Source: Nonomuraea thailandensis (lineage in GTDB: Bacteria > Actinomycetota > Actinomycetes > Streptosporangiales > Streptosporangiaceae). Taken from it: DNA of 64,000 nt. Numbering within the stretch: position 1 is the first letter of the stretch; every line of letters begins with the position of its first letter. The stretch lies in assembly GCF_024172165.1 (NCBI RefSeq), contig NZ_JAMZEB010000002.1, forward strand, positions 4,547,501 through 4,611,500. The letters are read 5' to 3'. Under the pieces are notes generated by a model. It searched no databases. It was not told the DNA's origin and was given only the letters and a program-made list of their open reading frames with translations. This document shows, piece by piece, positions 24,247-32,722 of the stretch. The translations under genes and the position numbers were made by a program.

Positions 24247-26565
24247 CTAGCGAGGTTCCAGCGGCGCCGGGGGGCCGGGCCGTCCGGATTCGCGTGCGTG
24301 CCGGAAGCGCCGGTTGAGGTCGTGGGCGTGGCGAAGGTGGACGTGCGCGGCCGGGTGGTCGCCGGCGGATCGGGCCAGGCGGGCGAGTTCGGCGTGCGCG
24401 TCGGCTTGTCCCTGGAAGTGGCTGATCTGGCAGGCGAGGGTGAGGGCGGTGACGGCGTGCTCGTGAGCCGTGGCGGGAGAGCCCAGCCCGCGATGGACGA
24501 CGGCCAGGTTGTGGTGGGTGTCGGCCTGGTTCATGAGATCTCCCAGCTTCTCGAACAGGGAGAGGGCCTGGTCCAGGTGGGCTCGCGCGTCGTGGTGGCG
24601 GCCCAGGTGCTCCTCCAGCATGCCGAGCTGCCGATGGCAGATGCCGAGGCCACGGCGTTGCCCGGCCTGCTCGAACAGCTCCATCGAGCGGGTGAGGTGT
24701 TCGCGGGCGGCGGTGTAGCGGCCTTCCAGGCGGTCGAGGGTGCCGAGGCTGGAATGGGCGAATGCCTGTTCGGTGAGGTCCTCTCCCGAGGAGGCGGCTT
24801 CGAAGCAGAAGGTGGCGTGCGCCCGGGCCCGGGCGAAGTCGCCGAGCCACTTGTGGACGTTGCAGAGCTCGTGGTGGATCATCCGCTGGCCGGCCTGGTT
24901 GCCGGCCTGGGCGTACAGCTCGAGTGAGATCCGGAAGCGGGCGAGCGCGGTGAGGTGGTCGCTCGTACGCATGTCGACCAGGCCGAGGTTCTGGTGCATG
25001 GCGGCCTGGCCGAGCAGGTCGCCGGCGTTCTGGGCCAAGCCGAGCGCCTGGCTGTTCAGCTCGATGATCTCGGTGTAGAAGCCGCGCATCCGCTGGTAGG
25101 GCTGCAGGTTGTGGACCAGGCGCCAGGTCTGGGGCGAGCGTGCGGAAAGGCACCGGCGGGCCACGGCGAGCAGATCTGTGTGATGCCGGTCGAGCCATCG
25201 CAGCGCGGCGACATCGGACTCGTGCCGGGGAGGCGGCACCCGGCCGTCGTCCCCGCCCGTGCTCAGGCAGGTGACGGAGGCGCTGGAGTCGATCGAGAGA
25301 ACCGCGGCGTCGATGGTGCTGTTCGTGTACCGGAAGAGTCGTTCGTCGGCGGCGGCCAGGTGCCTGGCGCTGTCGTGCCGGTCGGACTCGAGCAAGGCGG
25401 CTGTGCGGACGGCGTCGTGCATGCGATAGCCGCCGCTGGCGCGGTTGTCCGGAATGAGCAGACCGCGCTGGTAGAGGGTGGCCAGCATGGTGGCGGCCTC
25501 GTCGACCGGCTGGCCGGCGAGTACGGCCGCGATCGGCGCGGTGATCAGCGAGCCGGGGTAGTGGGCGGCGCGGCGGAGCACGAGGCGAGCGGGCTTGGCC
25601 AGAGCGGCCAGCGAACGGGCGAACGCGGCGGAGGTCTCGTCGCCGGCCGTCCCCACCGGGGCGGCGAGGAGGTCGTGGGCGGGATTGGCCGCCTTCAGGT
25701 CGCTCATCTGACGGATGGCGAGCGGGAGCCGGAAGGCGTCGGCGATCGCGGCCACGGCCTGCGGGTCGTTCAGCCCGGCACGGCGCAGGACGGCTCTGGC
25801 CAGCTGGGCGGCCTGGCCGCGCGTCAACGGTTGCAGGGTGATGCTGTGGTCGGGGTCGAGGCCGACCAGCACGTGGCGGGTGGTGACCAGGATCGCCGAT
25901 CCTTCGGCCGCGGGCAGCAGCGGGCGGATCTGCCCGGCGGTGTCGGCGTCGTCCAGGACGATCAGCATCTTCTTGCCTGTGGTGGCGGCCTGCCAGGTGC
26001 GGCTGAGCGCCGTGACTCCGGTGGCGTTCGGGTCGGAGGGCACGTCGAGGGCGTTGAGCAGGGTGCGCAGGGCTTCGGTGCTGGTCATCTGGGACTCGGT
26101 CGCGGTGTAGGTGCGCAGGCCCAGCCAGAACAGTCCGTCGGGGTAGCGTGCGGCCAGCGCCCGGGCGGCGCAGATGGCCAGCTCCGTCTTGCCGGTCCCG
26201 GGCATGCCGGTGATGACCATGACGAGAGGTCCGGGCCGGTCCCCCTCGGGAGCCGGGGCCGTCAGGCGGCGCAGGTCCTTGCCGCGGCCGACGAAGACCC
26301 GGGTGCCGGACGGAGGCCGCAGCACCGAACCGGCCTGCGCGTCCTCCGCCTGGAGCGTCGCGGGGTGCGGCGGGTGGCCGCGCGGCAGGGCGATCAGCGT
26401 GCCGGCGCTCAGCAGGCTGGTCGTCAGCGCCAGCCCTCCGAACAGCCACCAGTTCCACGTCATGGTGAGCAGGTTGGTGAGCCCTCCGGCCGCCACGCCG
26501 GCCATCGGGCCCAACGCGACGATGACCAGGCGCCCTCGCCGCTGGGCCCGTGGTGCACCTGCCAT
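24247..26565 (-). CDS. Membrane-anchored STAND ATPase with TPR repeats
   Basis: 772 residues. Two hydrophobic segments (about 12-32 and 38-60) form an N-terminal hairpin, followed by FVGRGKDLRRL, the usual lead into NB-ARC/STAND domains. Walker A is GMPGTGKTE (120-128) and Walker B MLIVLDDAD (200-208), then the arginine strand ILVTTRH. A winged helix (about 330-400) is followed by a C-terminal array of about seven TPR-like units (for example AFAHSSLGTLDRLEGRYTAA). The design (membrane hairpin, switch ATPase, TPR sensor) resembles bacterial NLR-like proteins, with the hairpin as possible membrane effector. ATG 26565 follows AGAGGTGA. Confidence 0.88.
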   Translation of the reverse strand: MAGAPRAQRRGRLVIVALGPMAGVAAGGLTNLLTMTWNWWLFGGLALTTSLLSAGTLIALPRGHPPHPATLQAEDAQAGSVLRPPSGTRVFVGRGKDLRRLTAPAPEGDRPGPLVMVITGMPGTGKTELAICAARALAARYPDGLFWLGLRTYTATESQMTSTEALRTLLNALDVPSDPNATGVTALSRTWQAATTGKKMLIVLDDADTAGQIRPLLPAAEGSAILVTTRHVLVGLDPDHSITLQPLTRGQAAQLARAVLRRAGLNDPQAVAAIADAFRLPLAIRQMSDLKAANPAHDLLAAPVGTAGDETSAAFARSLAALAKPARLVLRRAAHYPGSLITAPIAAVLAGQPVDEAATMLATLYQRGLLIPDNRASGGYRMHDAVRTAALLESDRHDSARHLAAADERLFRYTNSTIDAAVLSIDSSASVTCLSTGGDDGRVPPPRHESDVAALRWLDRHHTDLLAVARRCLSARSPQTWRLVHNLQPYQRMRGFYTEIIELNSQALGLAQNAGDLLGQAAMHQNLGLVDMRTSDHLTALARFRISLELYAQAGNQAGQRMIHHELCNVHKWLGDFARARAHATFCFEAASSGEDLTEQAFAHSSLGTLDRLEGRYTAAREHLTRSMELFEQAGQRRGLGICHRQLGMLEEHLGRHHDARAHLDQALSLFEKLGDLMNQADTHHNLAVVHRGLGSPATAHEHAVTALTLACQISHFQGQADAHAELARLARSAGDHPAAHVHLRHAHDLNRRFRHARESGRPGPPAPLEPR

Positions 26566-26756
26566 CGGATCACCTCTGGTTGCTGTCGGCCGGGTCGGCG
26601 GGCTGAAGGGCGCCGGTCCCGCCCGTCATTCTGTCAACAAACGGTGTCCTGAGGTTGTTGAATCGCAGGAGCCGCCGTCTCCGGCCGACATGCGCGTCCA
26701 GCTCCCGGCCGCCGGCAGGCCGGCGAGGTCGCCGCAGGTCCTTCCTGCCCCTGAGG

Positions 26757-29700
26757 TCAGGGCAAGGGCGGCGCCTTCTCCCCCAGCGCGGCGCGTACGG
26801 CGGCGGCGATCCGGTCGACGTCGCCGCGTTCGGCGGGCGGCAGGGGCGCGCCGACCGACTCCCTGAGCGCGGCGGCCTCCCCCAGCAGGGCCGCCGCCTC
26901 CTCGTGGGCCCCCTCGGCCGCCGCGACCCCGGCCAGACCTTCCCTGGCCAGGGCGATGGCGCGCGGGTCGCCGACCTCGCGGGCCGCGGCCAGTCCCTCC
27001 TCGTGCAGCGACCTGGCCGCGGCGGGGTCGCCGCGCTGCTCGGCGATGAAGCCGAGCTCGGCCAGCAGCAGCGTCACCCCGTAGAAGGGCAGGCCGTAGT
27101 CTTCTTCCAGGCGGCGGTTCCAGGCCAGCGACTGCTCGAAAAGCCGCTGCGCGGTGTCGAGGTCGCCGGCGCGGCGGGCCACGAGGCCGAGGCCGACCCG
27201 GGCGAACTCCTCGGCGAAGCCGCTGGACTGCTCGGCCGCCAGGCGCATCCCCCGCTCGTGCAGCTCCCGGGACCCGTCCAGATCCCCGGTCAGCAGGGCG
27301 AGCCGGCCGAGGCTGGACAGCCGGTAGGACGCGTCGGTCCACAACCTCAGGTCCTCCGCGACGCGCAGGCCCTCCCGGTGCAGCCGTCCTGCCCGGTCGT
27401 AGTCGCCGTTGATCTCGGCGAGGTAGCCGAGCATGTCGGAGGCCTGCAGCCGTCCCCAGCCGTCGCCCAGCTCGTCGAAGCTCGCCAGGCTCCGGGCGCC
27501 GGCCCGCTCGGCCAGGGCGTGGTCGCCCTGGAACATCGCCTGCTTGGCGCGGCTCGCCAGCGCCGCCGCCTCGCCCCAGCGGTCGTCGGCGGCGCGGAAC
27601 CCGGCCAGCGCCTCCGTCAGCAGGCCCTCGGCGGTGGCGGCGTCCCCGAAGCTCAGGTGGGCGAGCGCGAGGAACCAGCGTGACCGCGCGTCGGAGGTCT
27701 CCAGCGCCCGCGCCGCGGTACGGCTGCGCCGCAGCAGGTCGGTGCCGTCGCCGGTCAGCATGGCGAACCCGGCCTCCCACGCCGCCGTCCTGGAGGACTC
27801 CGCGCCGGGCAGCGCCAGGGCCGCGGCGAGACAGGCGCGGGCCTCGCGGTGCCGGCCGCGCAGGTACCAGTACCACGCCAGGGCGTCGACCAGGCGCAGG
27901 GCCTGCGCGGGGTCGGTGGTGTGCTCCAGGGTGGCCCGCAGGTTGGGCGCCTCGGTGTCGAGGCGGTCCAGCCACTGGCGCTGTGCGGGGCCGTGCAGGT
28001 GAGGCGCGGCCCGTTCGGCCAGCTCGGTGTAGTACAGGTCGCGGCGCTGGAAGGCCGGGTCGTCGCCGGCGAGCCGGTCGAGGCAGTACGCGGCGATCGA
28101 CTCCAGCAGCCGGAAGCGGATCCCTCCGGAGGACTCGACCATCGACCTGGCCACCAGCTGGTCCAGCAGGTCGGCGACGTCCGCACCGGGCTCCCCGCAC
28201 ACCGCCTCGGCCGCCTCCAGCGTGCAGCCTCCCGGGTGGACGGCGAGCCGGAGCAGGATCAGCCGCTGCTGCTCGGTGAGCTGCTCCCAGCTCCAGTCGA
28301 TCACCGCGCGCAGCGTCTGCTGGCGGGCGGGCCGTCCCCGGCCCGAGACGGTGAGCAGGTGGAAGCGGTCGTCCAGCCGGTCGGCCACGCCGCGGACGCC
28401 CAGCGTGCGCACCCGGGCGGCGGCCAGTTCCAGCGCCAGCGGCAGGCCGTCCAGCCTGCGGCAGATCGCCGCCACCGAGGGCGCGCCGGCCTCGTCCAGC
28501 ACGAACCCGGGCGCGGTGGCCGCGGCACGGGCCACGAACAGCCGCACGGACGCGGCCCGCGCCGGGTCCTCTCCGGGCACCGGCAGCGCGAGCGGCGGGA
28601 CCGCGTACAGCGTCTCGCCGGGGATCGCCAGCGACTCCTGGCTGGTGGCCAGCACGCGCAGGCCGGGTGCGGCCCGCAGAAGCAGGTCCACCAGGTCGGC
28701 GACCGGTCCGACCACGTGCTCGCAGTTGTCCAGCACGAGCAGCAGCCGCCGGCCGCGCAGGGCGTCGGCGAGCCGCTGCGCCAGGCCGGCCGGGCGCACG
28801 CCGGGACGCGCACCGGTCGCCGTGTCGTCGCGCACCTCCAGCCCCGCGGCCACCACCTCGGCCACGGTCGCCGTCTCACCCGAGACTCCCGCCAGCTCGA
28901 CCAGCCACACCCCGTCGGGGAAGGCGTCGGCGGCCAGGCCGGCGACCGCCAGGGCGAGCCTGGTCTTGCCGACCCCTCCCGGACCGGTCAGCGTGACCAG
29001 CCGGGCCGCGCCGAGCAGGGCGCCGACCTCGGCCACGGCCTCCTCACGGCCGATCAGCTCGGTGAGGGGGGCGGGCAGGTTCGTCCGCGGGCGCGGGGGC
29101 GCCAGCGAGGGGTCCTGGCGCAGCATCGCCCGGTGGAGGCCGGCCAGCTCGGGCCCGGGGTCGAGGCCCAGCTCGTCGGCCAGCCGGCGCCGCAGGTCGT
29201 CGTACCCGGCCAGCGCCTCCGCCTGCCGTCCGGACCGGTAGAGCGCGCGCAGGTGGGCGGCGCGCAGGCGTTCGCGCAGCGGGTGCGCGGCCACCAGCTC
29301 GCCCAGCTCGTCGGCCATCGGGCTGTGCTCGCCCAGCTCCAGCCGTACCTCCGCCTGCTCCTCCAGCGCGGTCAGGCGCTGCTCCTCCAGCCGGGTGGCC
29401 GCGACGCGGGCGAACTCCTCGTCCGCGAAGTCGGCGTAGGCCGGGCCGCGCCACAACGCCAGGGCGTCCGACAGCAGCCCGGCCTTCGCCCGCGGGTCGG
29501 CGGCGGCGCGGGCCCGGTCGAGCAGCCCGGCGAAACGCGCGGCGTCCACGTCGGCGGCGCGCAGGACGTAGCCCGCCGCCTGGAAGGCCACCAGCTCGCG
29601 GCCTCCCGGCTCCGCCTGCTCCAGGGAGCGGCGCAGCTGGGACACCTTGGTCTGCAGCGTGTTGACGGGGTTGCCCGGCGGGTCGTCCCCCCACAGGTCC

Positions 29701-29843
29701 TGGGCCAGGCGGTCGGGCGACACGGGACGTCCCTCGTGGGCCAGCAGGTCGGCCAGCAGCGCCCGGACCTTCACCTCGGGGACCCGTACGAGCCGCCCGT
29801 CGCCGGCCCACACGGAAAGGGGGCCAAGTACACCGAATCGCAC
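26757..29843 (-). CDS. SARP/AfsR-type transcriptional regulator with STAND ATPase
   Basis: 1028 residues. Residues 1-95 are an OmpR-like winged helix (VRFGVLGPLSVWAGDGRLVR; NTLQTKVSQLRRSL), 96-245 the BTAD domain, 262-600 an NB-ARC ATPase (Walker A GPGGVGKT at 287-294, Walker B LLLVLDNCEH), and the rest TPR-like helices. These large SARPs activate secondary-metabolite or developmental genes. GTG 29843 is chosen because the OmpR-like domain begins there; the frame stays open further upstream but that part is non-coding in character. No clear ribosome-binding site. It is divergent from the MDR oxidoreductase gene, a possible target. Confidence 0.9.
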   Translation of the reverse strand: MRFGVLGPLSVWAGDGRLVRVPEVKVRALLADLLAHEGRPVSPDRLAQDLWGDDPPGNPVNTLQTKVSQLRRSLEQAEPGGRELVAFQAAGYVLRAADVDAARFAGLLDRARAAADPRAKAGLLSDALALWRGPAYADFADEEFARVAATRLEEQRLTALEEQAEVRLELGEHSPMADELGELVAAHPLRERLRAAHLRALYRSGRQAEALAGYDDLRRRLADELGLDPGPELAGLHRAMLRQDPSLAPPRPRTNLPAPLTELIGREEAVAEVGALLGAARLVTLTGPGGVGKTRLALAVAGLAADAFPDGVWLVELAGVSGETATVAEVVAAGLEVRDDTATGARPGVRPAGLAQRLADALRGRRLLLVLDNCEHVVGPVADLVDLLLRAAPGLRVLATSQESLAIPGETLYAVPPLALPVPGEDPARAASVRLFVARAAATAPGFVLDEAGAPSVAAICRRLDGLPLALELAAARVRTLGVRGVADRLDDRFHLLTVSGRGRPARQQTLRAVIDWSWEQLTEQQRLILLRLAVHPGGCTLEAAEAVCGEPGADVADLLDQLVARSMVESSGGIRFRLLESIAAYCLDRLAGDDPAFQRRDLYYTELAERAAPHLHGPAQRQWLDRLDTEAPNLRATLEHTTDPAQALRLVDALAWYWYLRGRHREARACLAAALALPGAESSRTAAWEAGFAMLTGDGTDLLRRSRTAARALETSDARSRWFLALAHLSFGDAATAEGLLTEALAGFRAADDRWGEAAALASRAKQAMFQGDHALAERAGARSLASFDELGDGWGRLQASDMLGYLAEINGDYDRAGRLHREGLRVAEDLRLWTDASYRLSSLGRLALLTGDLDGSRELHERGMRLAAEQSSGFAEEFARVGLGLVARRAGDLDTAQRLFEQSLAWNRRLEEDYGLPFYGVTLLLAELGFIAEQRGDPAAARSLHEEGLAAAREVGDPRAIALAREGLAGVAAAEGAHEEAAALLGEAAALRESVGAPLPPAERGDVDRIAAAVRAALGEKAPPLP

Positions 29844-29942
29844 CAGGTCACCGTACCCGCAGCGAACCCCCAGCGGATCATGCGCACCCCGGTCCACCGT
29901 GGAGCCCGAGCAGACAGCACACCACGAGCAAGGAGCACCACC

Positions 29943-30944
29943 ATGACCGTGAACCGTGAGATCCACCTGGCCGCCCGCCCCGTCGGCGAGCCCGGCGCGG
30001 ACGACTTCACGCTGGTCACCACCGCGCTGCCCGACCTGGCCGAGGGCCAGGTCCTGGTGCGCAACACCTGGATGTCGGTCGATCCCTACATGCGTGAGCG
30101 GATGCACGACGCCGAGTCCTACCTGCCGCCGTTCCGGCTCGGCGCGCCCCTGGACGGCTCGGCGATCGGCGAGGTCGTGGCCTCGCGGGCGGCCGGGATC
30201 CCGGTGGGCACGGCCGTCGTGCACTTCCTGGGCTGGCGCGAGTACGCCGTCGTGGACGCCGAGGCCGCGACCGTCGCCGATCTCGGCCTGGCGCCCGCGC
30301 AGGCGTGGCTGGGCGTGCTGGGCACCACCGGGCTGACCGCCTACGCGGCGCTGACGCAGGTCGCGCCCGTACGGGAGGGCGACGTCGTCTTCGTCTCGGC
30401 GGCGGCCGGGGCGGTCGGCACCGTCGCCGGGCAGCTCGCCCGCAAGCTCGGCGCCTCCCGCGTGATCGGCTCGGCGGGCGGGCCGCTGAAGGCGAAGAAG
30501 CTCGTGCAGGACTTCGGCTACGACGCCGCGATCGACTACCGGGCCGGCTCGGTGGCCGGGCAACTGGCCTCGGCCGCTCCGGAGGGCATCGACGTCTACG
30601 TCGACCACGTCGGCGGCGACCACCTGGTGGCGGCCATCGACGCGCTGCGTCACGGCGGCAGGATCGCGATGGTGGGCGCGATCAGCTCCTACAACGCCAC
30701 CGAGCCCGTCCCCGGCCCGGGCAACCTGTTCGCTCTGGCCGCCAAGGACGCCACGCTGCGCGGCATGCTGGTCAACTCCTACTTCCACCTCTTTCCCGAG
30801 TGGATCGCCAAGGCGGCCGGCTGGCTGGCGGACGGCTCCCTGCACACGGAGGTGACAGTCGCCGAGGGGATCGAGCGGGCGCCCGCCGCGTTCCTGGACA
30901 TGATGCGCGGCGGCAACGTCGGGAAGATGCTGGTCAGGCTCTGA
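29943..30944 (+). CDS. NADP-dependent MDR oxidoreductase (CurA/LTB4DH-like)
   Basis: 333 residues of the zinc-free medium-chain reductase family. The N-terminal signature is VNREIHLAARPVGEP and NTWMSVDPYMRERM, and the nucleotide-binding loop is VSAAAGAVGTVAGQLARKLG, with a later YVDHVGGDHLVAAI. Relatives reduce the double bond of enones using NADPH. ATG 29943 follows AAGGAG. It is divergent from the SARP gene with 99 bp between starts, and followed by a TetR gene whose operator starts 15 bases after its stop. Confidence 0.9.
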   Translation: MTVNREIHLAARPVGEPGADDFTLVTTALPDLAEGQVLVRNTWMSVDPYMRERMHDAESYLPPFRLGAPLDGSAIGEVVASRAAGIPVGTAVVHFLGWREYAVVDAEAATVADLGLAPAQAWLGVLGTTGLTAYAALTQVAPVREGDVVFVSAAAGAVGTVAGQLARKLGASRVIGSAGGPLKAKKLVQDFGYDAAIDYRAGSVAGQLASAAPEGIDVYVDHVGGDHLVAAIDALRHGGRIAMVGAISSYNATEPVPGPGNLFALAAKDATLRGMLVNSYFHLFPEWIAKAAGWLADGSLHTEVTVAEGIERAPAAFLDMMRGGNVGKMLVRL

Positions 30945-30958
30945 CCTGTCCGGCAAGG

Positions 30959-30988
30959 CAAACTGTACCGGTCAGCCGGTACAGTTTG
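30959..30988. promoter_or_regulatory. Perfect 13-bp-arm inverted repeat, TetR operator
   Basis: Arms 30959-30971 (CAAACTGTACCGG) and 30976-30988 (CCGGTACAGTTTG) are exact reverse complements around a 4-base centre. The site ends 3 bases before ATG 30992, where bound protein would block transcription or initiation of its own gene. Confidence 0.85.
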
Positions 30989-30991
30989 TTC

Positions 30992-31543
30992 ATGCCACGA
31001 CCCAGTTCGAAGGAACGACTGCTCGACGCCGCGGCCGAGGTCCTGCTGTCCGACGGGGCCGAAGCCCTCACTCTGGAAGCGGTGGCCCGGCGCGCGGGCG
31101 TGTCGAAGGGCGGCCTGTTCTACCACTTCCCCACCAAACAGGCCCTGGTCGCCGCCATGGTCGACCGGCTGACCGGAGCCTTCGACCAGGCCCTGGCCGC
31201 GACGGGCGCCGAGCCGGGCGACTTCCTGCGCGCCTACCTGAACGCGACGATCCCCGAACGTCACACCACGGCCAGGACTCCCGCCGACCGGGCGACCGCC
31301 GCCCTGCTGGCCGCGGTGCTCGTGGACCCGGCCGGGCTGGCGCCGCTGCGAGAACGATTCGCCGCCTGGCAGGCCAGGCTGGCCGACGACGGCATCGACC
31401 CTGCCGTGGCGACGGCGGTACGGCTGGCCATCGACGGCTGGTGGTCGGCCCGGCTCCTCGGGCTCGGCGAGCCGGACCCGGAGCTGCACGAACGGACCAG
31501 GCGTTACCTGATGGAGGAGATCGGCCGTGCTGCCCGTCACTAA
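30992..31543 (+). CDS. TetR family transcriptional regulator
   Basis: 183 residues. The helix-turn-helix is KERLLDAAAEVLLSDGAEAL and VARRAGVSKGGLFYHFPTKQ. The C-terminal domain resembles the TetR_C_37-like group (short, ending HERTRRYLMEE). The start codon lies next to a near-perfect operator, so it is almost certainly autoregulated. The downstream membrane-protein gene overlaps its 3' end by 17 bases and is therefore coregulated. Confidence 0.92.
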   Translation: MPRPSSKERLLDAAAEVLLSDGAEALTLEAVARRAGVSKGGLFYHFPTKQALVAAMVDRLTGAFDQALAATGAEPGDFLRAYLNATIPERHTTARTPADRATAALLAAVLVDPAGLAPLRERFAAWQARLADDGIDPAVATAVRLAIDGWWSARLLGLGEPDPELHERTRRYLMEEIGRAARH

Positions 31544-31937
31544 GGTGCTGATGCTGATCACGGACGTGGCGTTCGTCGCCTACTTCACCGTCACGGGGCT
31601 GGGGCTGATCCCGCCCGAATGGGCGTTCAACGGCTACTCCGACCCGGTGATGGCCGACTGGAACTGGTCGTTCCTCTGGATCGACCTGGCCGCCAGCGCC
31701 ACCGGGCTGGCCAGTTTGCACCTCCTGCGCCGGAGGTCGGCGTCGGGGCCGGGGCTGATGCTGATCTCGCTGGTGCTGACGATGGCGTCCGGCTTGATGG
31801 CGATCGCGTTCTGGACGTTGCGGGGCGACTTCTCGCCGGCCTGGTGGCTGCCGAACCTCTACCTCATGCTCTTCCCGATCCCCGCCATCGTCTGCCTCGC
31901 GCGGTCCCGGCCGGCGGGGATCCCGAGCGAGGCGTAG
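31527..31937 (+). CDS. DUF5360-like integral membrane protein
   Basis: 136 residues, four predicted membrane helices (about 5-27, 45-66, 76-98, 104-124). It resembles the YvaD/DUF5360 small membrane proteins found beside TetR regulators. GTG 31527 has GGAGGAG about 7 bases upstream and overlaps the TetR stop, so both are on one transcript. It may be an efflux or membrane-integrity factor controlled by that TetR; no transport motif is visible. Confidence 0.82.
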   Translation: MLPVTKVLMLITDVAFVAYFTVTGLGLIPPEWAFNGYSDPVMADWNWSFLWIDLAASATGLASLHLLRRRSASGPGLMLISLVLTMASGLMAIAFWTLRGDFSPAWWLPNLYLMLFPIPAIVCLARSRPAGIPSEA

Positions 31938-32290
31938 GACGCGACGCCGCCTCGTCCGTCGCGCCTCCCGGCCCACCCGTGACGAGCCGCGTCACCGCCG
32001 GCCTGCGCGACCGGTTCGTCGCCGGCCTCGGCCTCCTCCTGAACGGCCTGACGGCCACCGGGAGCTCATGACCGGAGCGGTCATCGCCCCCCGCCGGACG
32101 AACCAGGGAAGATTTCGGCGCGCATGTCGTGCCGGAGGCCCGGCCGATCGTCTCTGGGATAAGGAGCACCCCGGCGACCGGGCCGTTCGACGCGTTCCGG
32201 GGGAGGCCTTACGCCACGGTGGCCGGCCCGTACGGGAACGGCATCGGCCTGTACGCCCCGCCCACCACGACCTCAAGCAGGGAGAACGAC
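31938..32290. other. 353-bp gap with a possible TetR C-terminal remnant
   Basis: From GTG 31979 to TGA 32071 a short frame encodes a peptide containing LRDRFVAGLGLLLNGLTA, which resembles the last helix of TetR regulators (typically RFxxGLxxLLDGL). It has no DNA-binding part and may be a gene scrap. Nothing else convincing is seen; the promoter of the YCII gene should lie here. Confidence 0.3.
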
Positions 32291-32629
32291 GTGAGATACG
32301 TGATGATGTTCGTCGAGACCGAGGAGTTCGCCCAGAAGCTGGAGGCGATGGGCGAGCTGGAGCAGCAGGCCGCCTACGCGGCCGTGACGCGGTGGTTCGC
32401 CGACCACGCCGACCGGATCACCCATCACACGCACCTGGCTCCGGTGCACACCGCCACCACGGTGCGCCTGGGGCAGGGCGAGCCGGTCGTCACCGACGGG
32501 CCGTTCGTCGAGGGCAAGGAGGTGGTGAGCGGGTTCGCCGAGGTCGAGGTGGCCGATCTGGACGAGGCGCTGAAGATCGCCCGCTCGTGGCCGGCCTGCC
32601 CGGTCGTGGAGATCCGCCCCGTCGCCTGA
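32291..32629 (+). CDS. YCII-related (DGPF-type) protein
   Basis: 112 residues of the YCII/DGPF family: RYVMMFVETEEFAQKL at the start, VTDGPFVEGKEVVSGF (the DGPF motif) and AEVEVADLDEALKIA. These ferredoxin-like dimers often accompany ECF sigma factors, but none is next to this gene. GTG 32291 follows GGGAG with good spacing. A strong terminator follows 9 bases after its stop, so it is a single-gene unit. Biochemical function unknown. Confidence 0.88.
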   Translation: MRYVMMFVETEEFAQKLEAMGELEQQAAYAAVTRWFADHADRITHHTHLAPVHTATTVRLGQGEPVVTDGPFVEGKEVVSGFAEVEVADLDEALKIARSWPACPVVEIRPVA

Positions 32630-32638
32630 GCCGGGAGC

Positions 32639-32675
32639 GGCCGGCCCGCGTGGCGGGCGAGCACGCGGGCCGGCC
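32639..32675 (+). terminator. Intrinsic terminator with a 14-bp perfect stem
   Basis: GGCCGGCCCGCGTG (32639-32652) pairs perfectly with CACGCGGGCCGGCC (32662-32675) around a 9-base loop. No U-tract follows, which is usual in high-GC actinomycetes. Confidence 0.75.
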
Positions 32676-32722
32676 TCCGAACGCCACCGCGCCGTACGCG
32701 AAACCCTGATAGAAGCACACCC

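Noticed and set aside
23222-26458. Minus-strand open frame of 1078 codons
   Set aside because: Out-of-frame shadow of the STAND-TPR gene, very rich in Arg and Pro; only a short stretch near 23720-23880 looks coding, and that is treated as part of the pseudogene.
27849-29942. Plus-strand open frame leading into the oxidoreductase
   Set aside because: The part before 29943 is complementary to the SARP gene; the ribosome-binding site and domain support ATG 29943.
29844-30956. 5' extension of the SARP frame by 371 codons
   Set aside because: It is antisense to the MDR oxidoreductase and has non-coding composition; the OmpR-like domain begins at GTG 29843.
32129-32290. N-terminal extension of the YCII frame to 32129
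   Set aside because: The family starts at RYVMMF, and GTG 32291 has a good ribosome-binding site.
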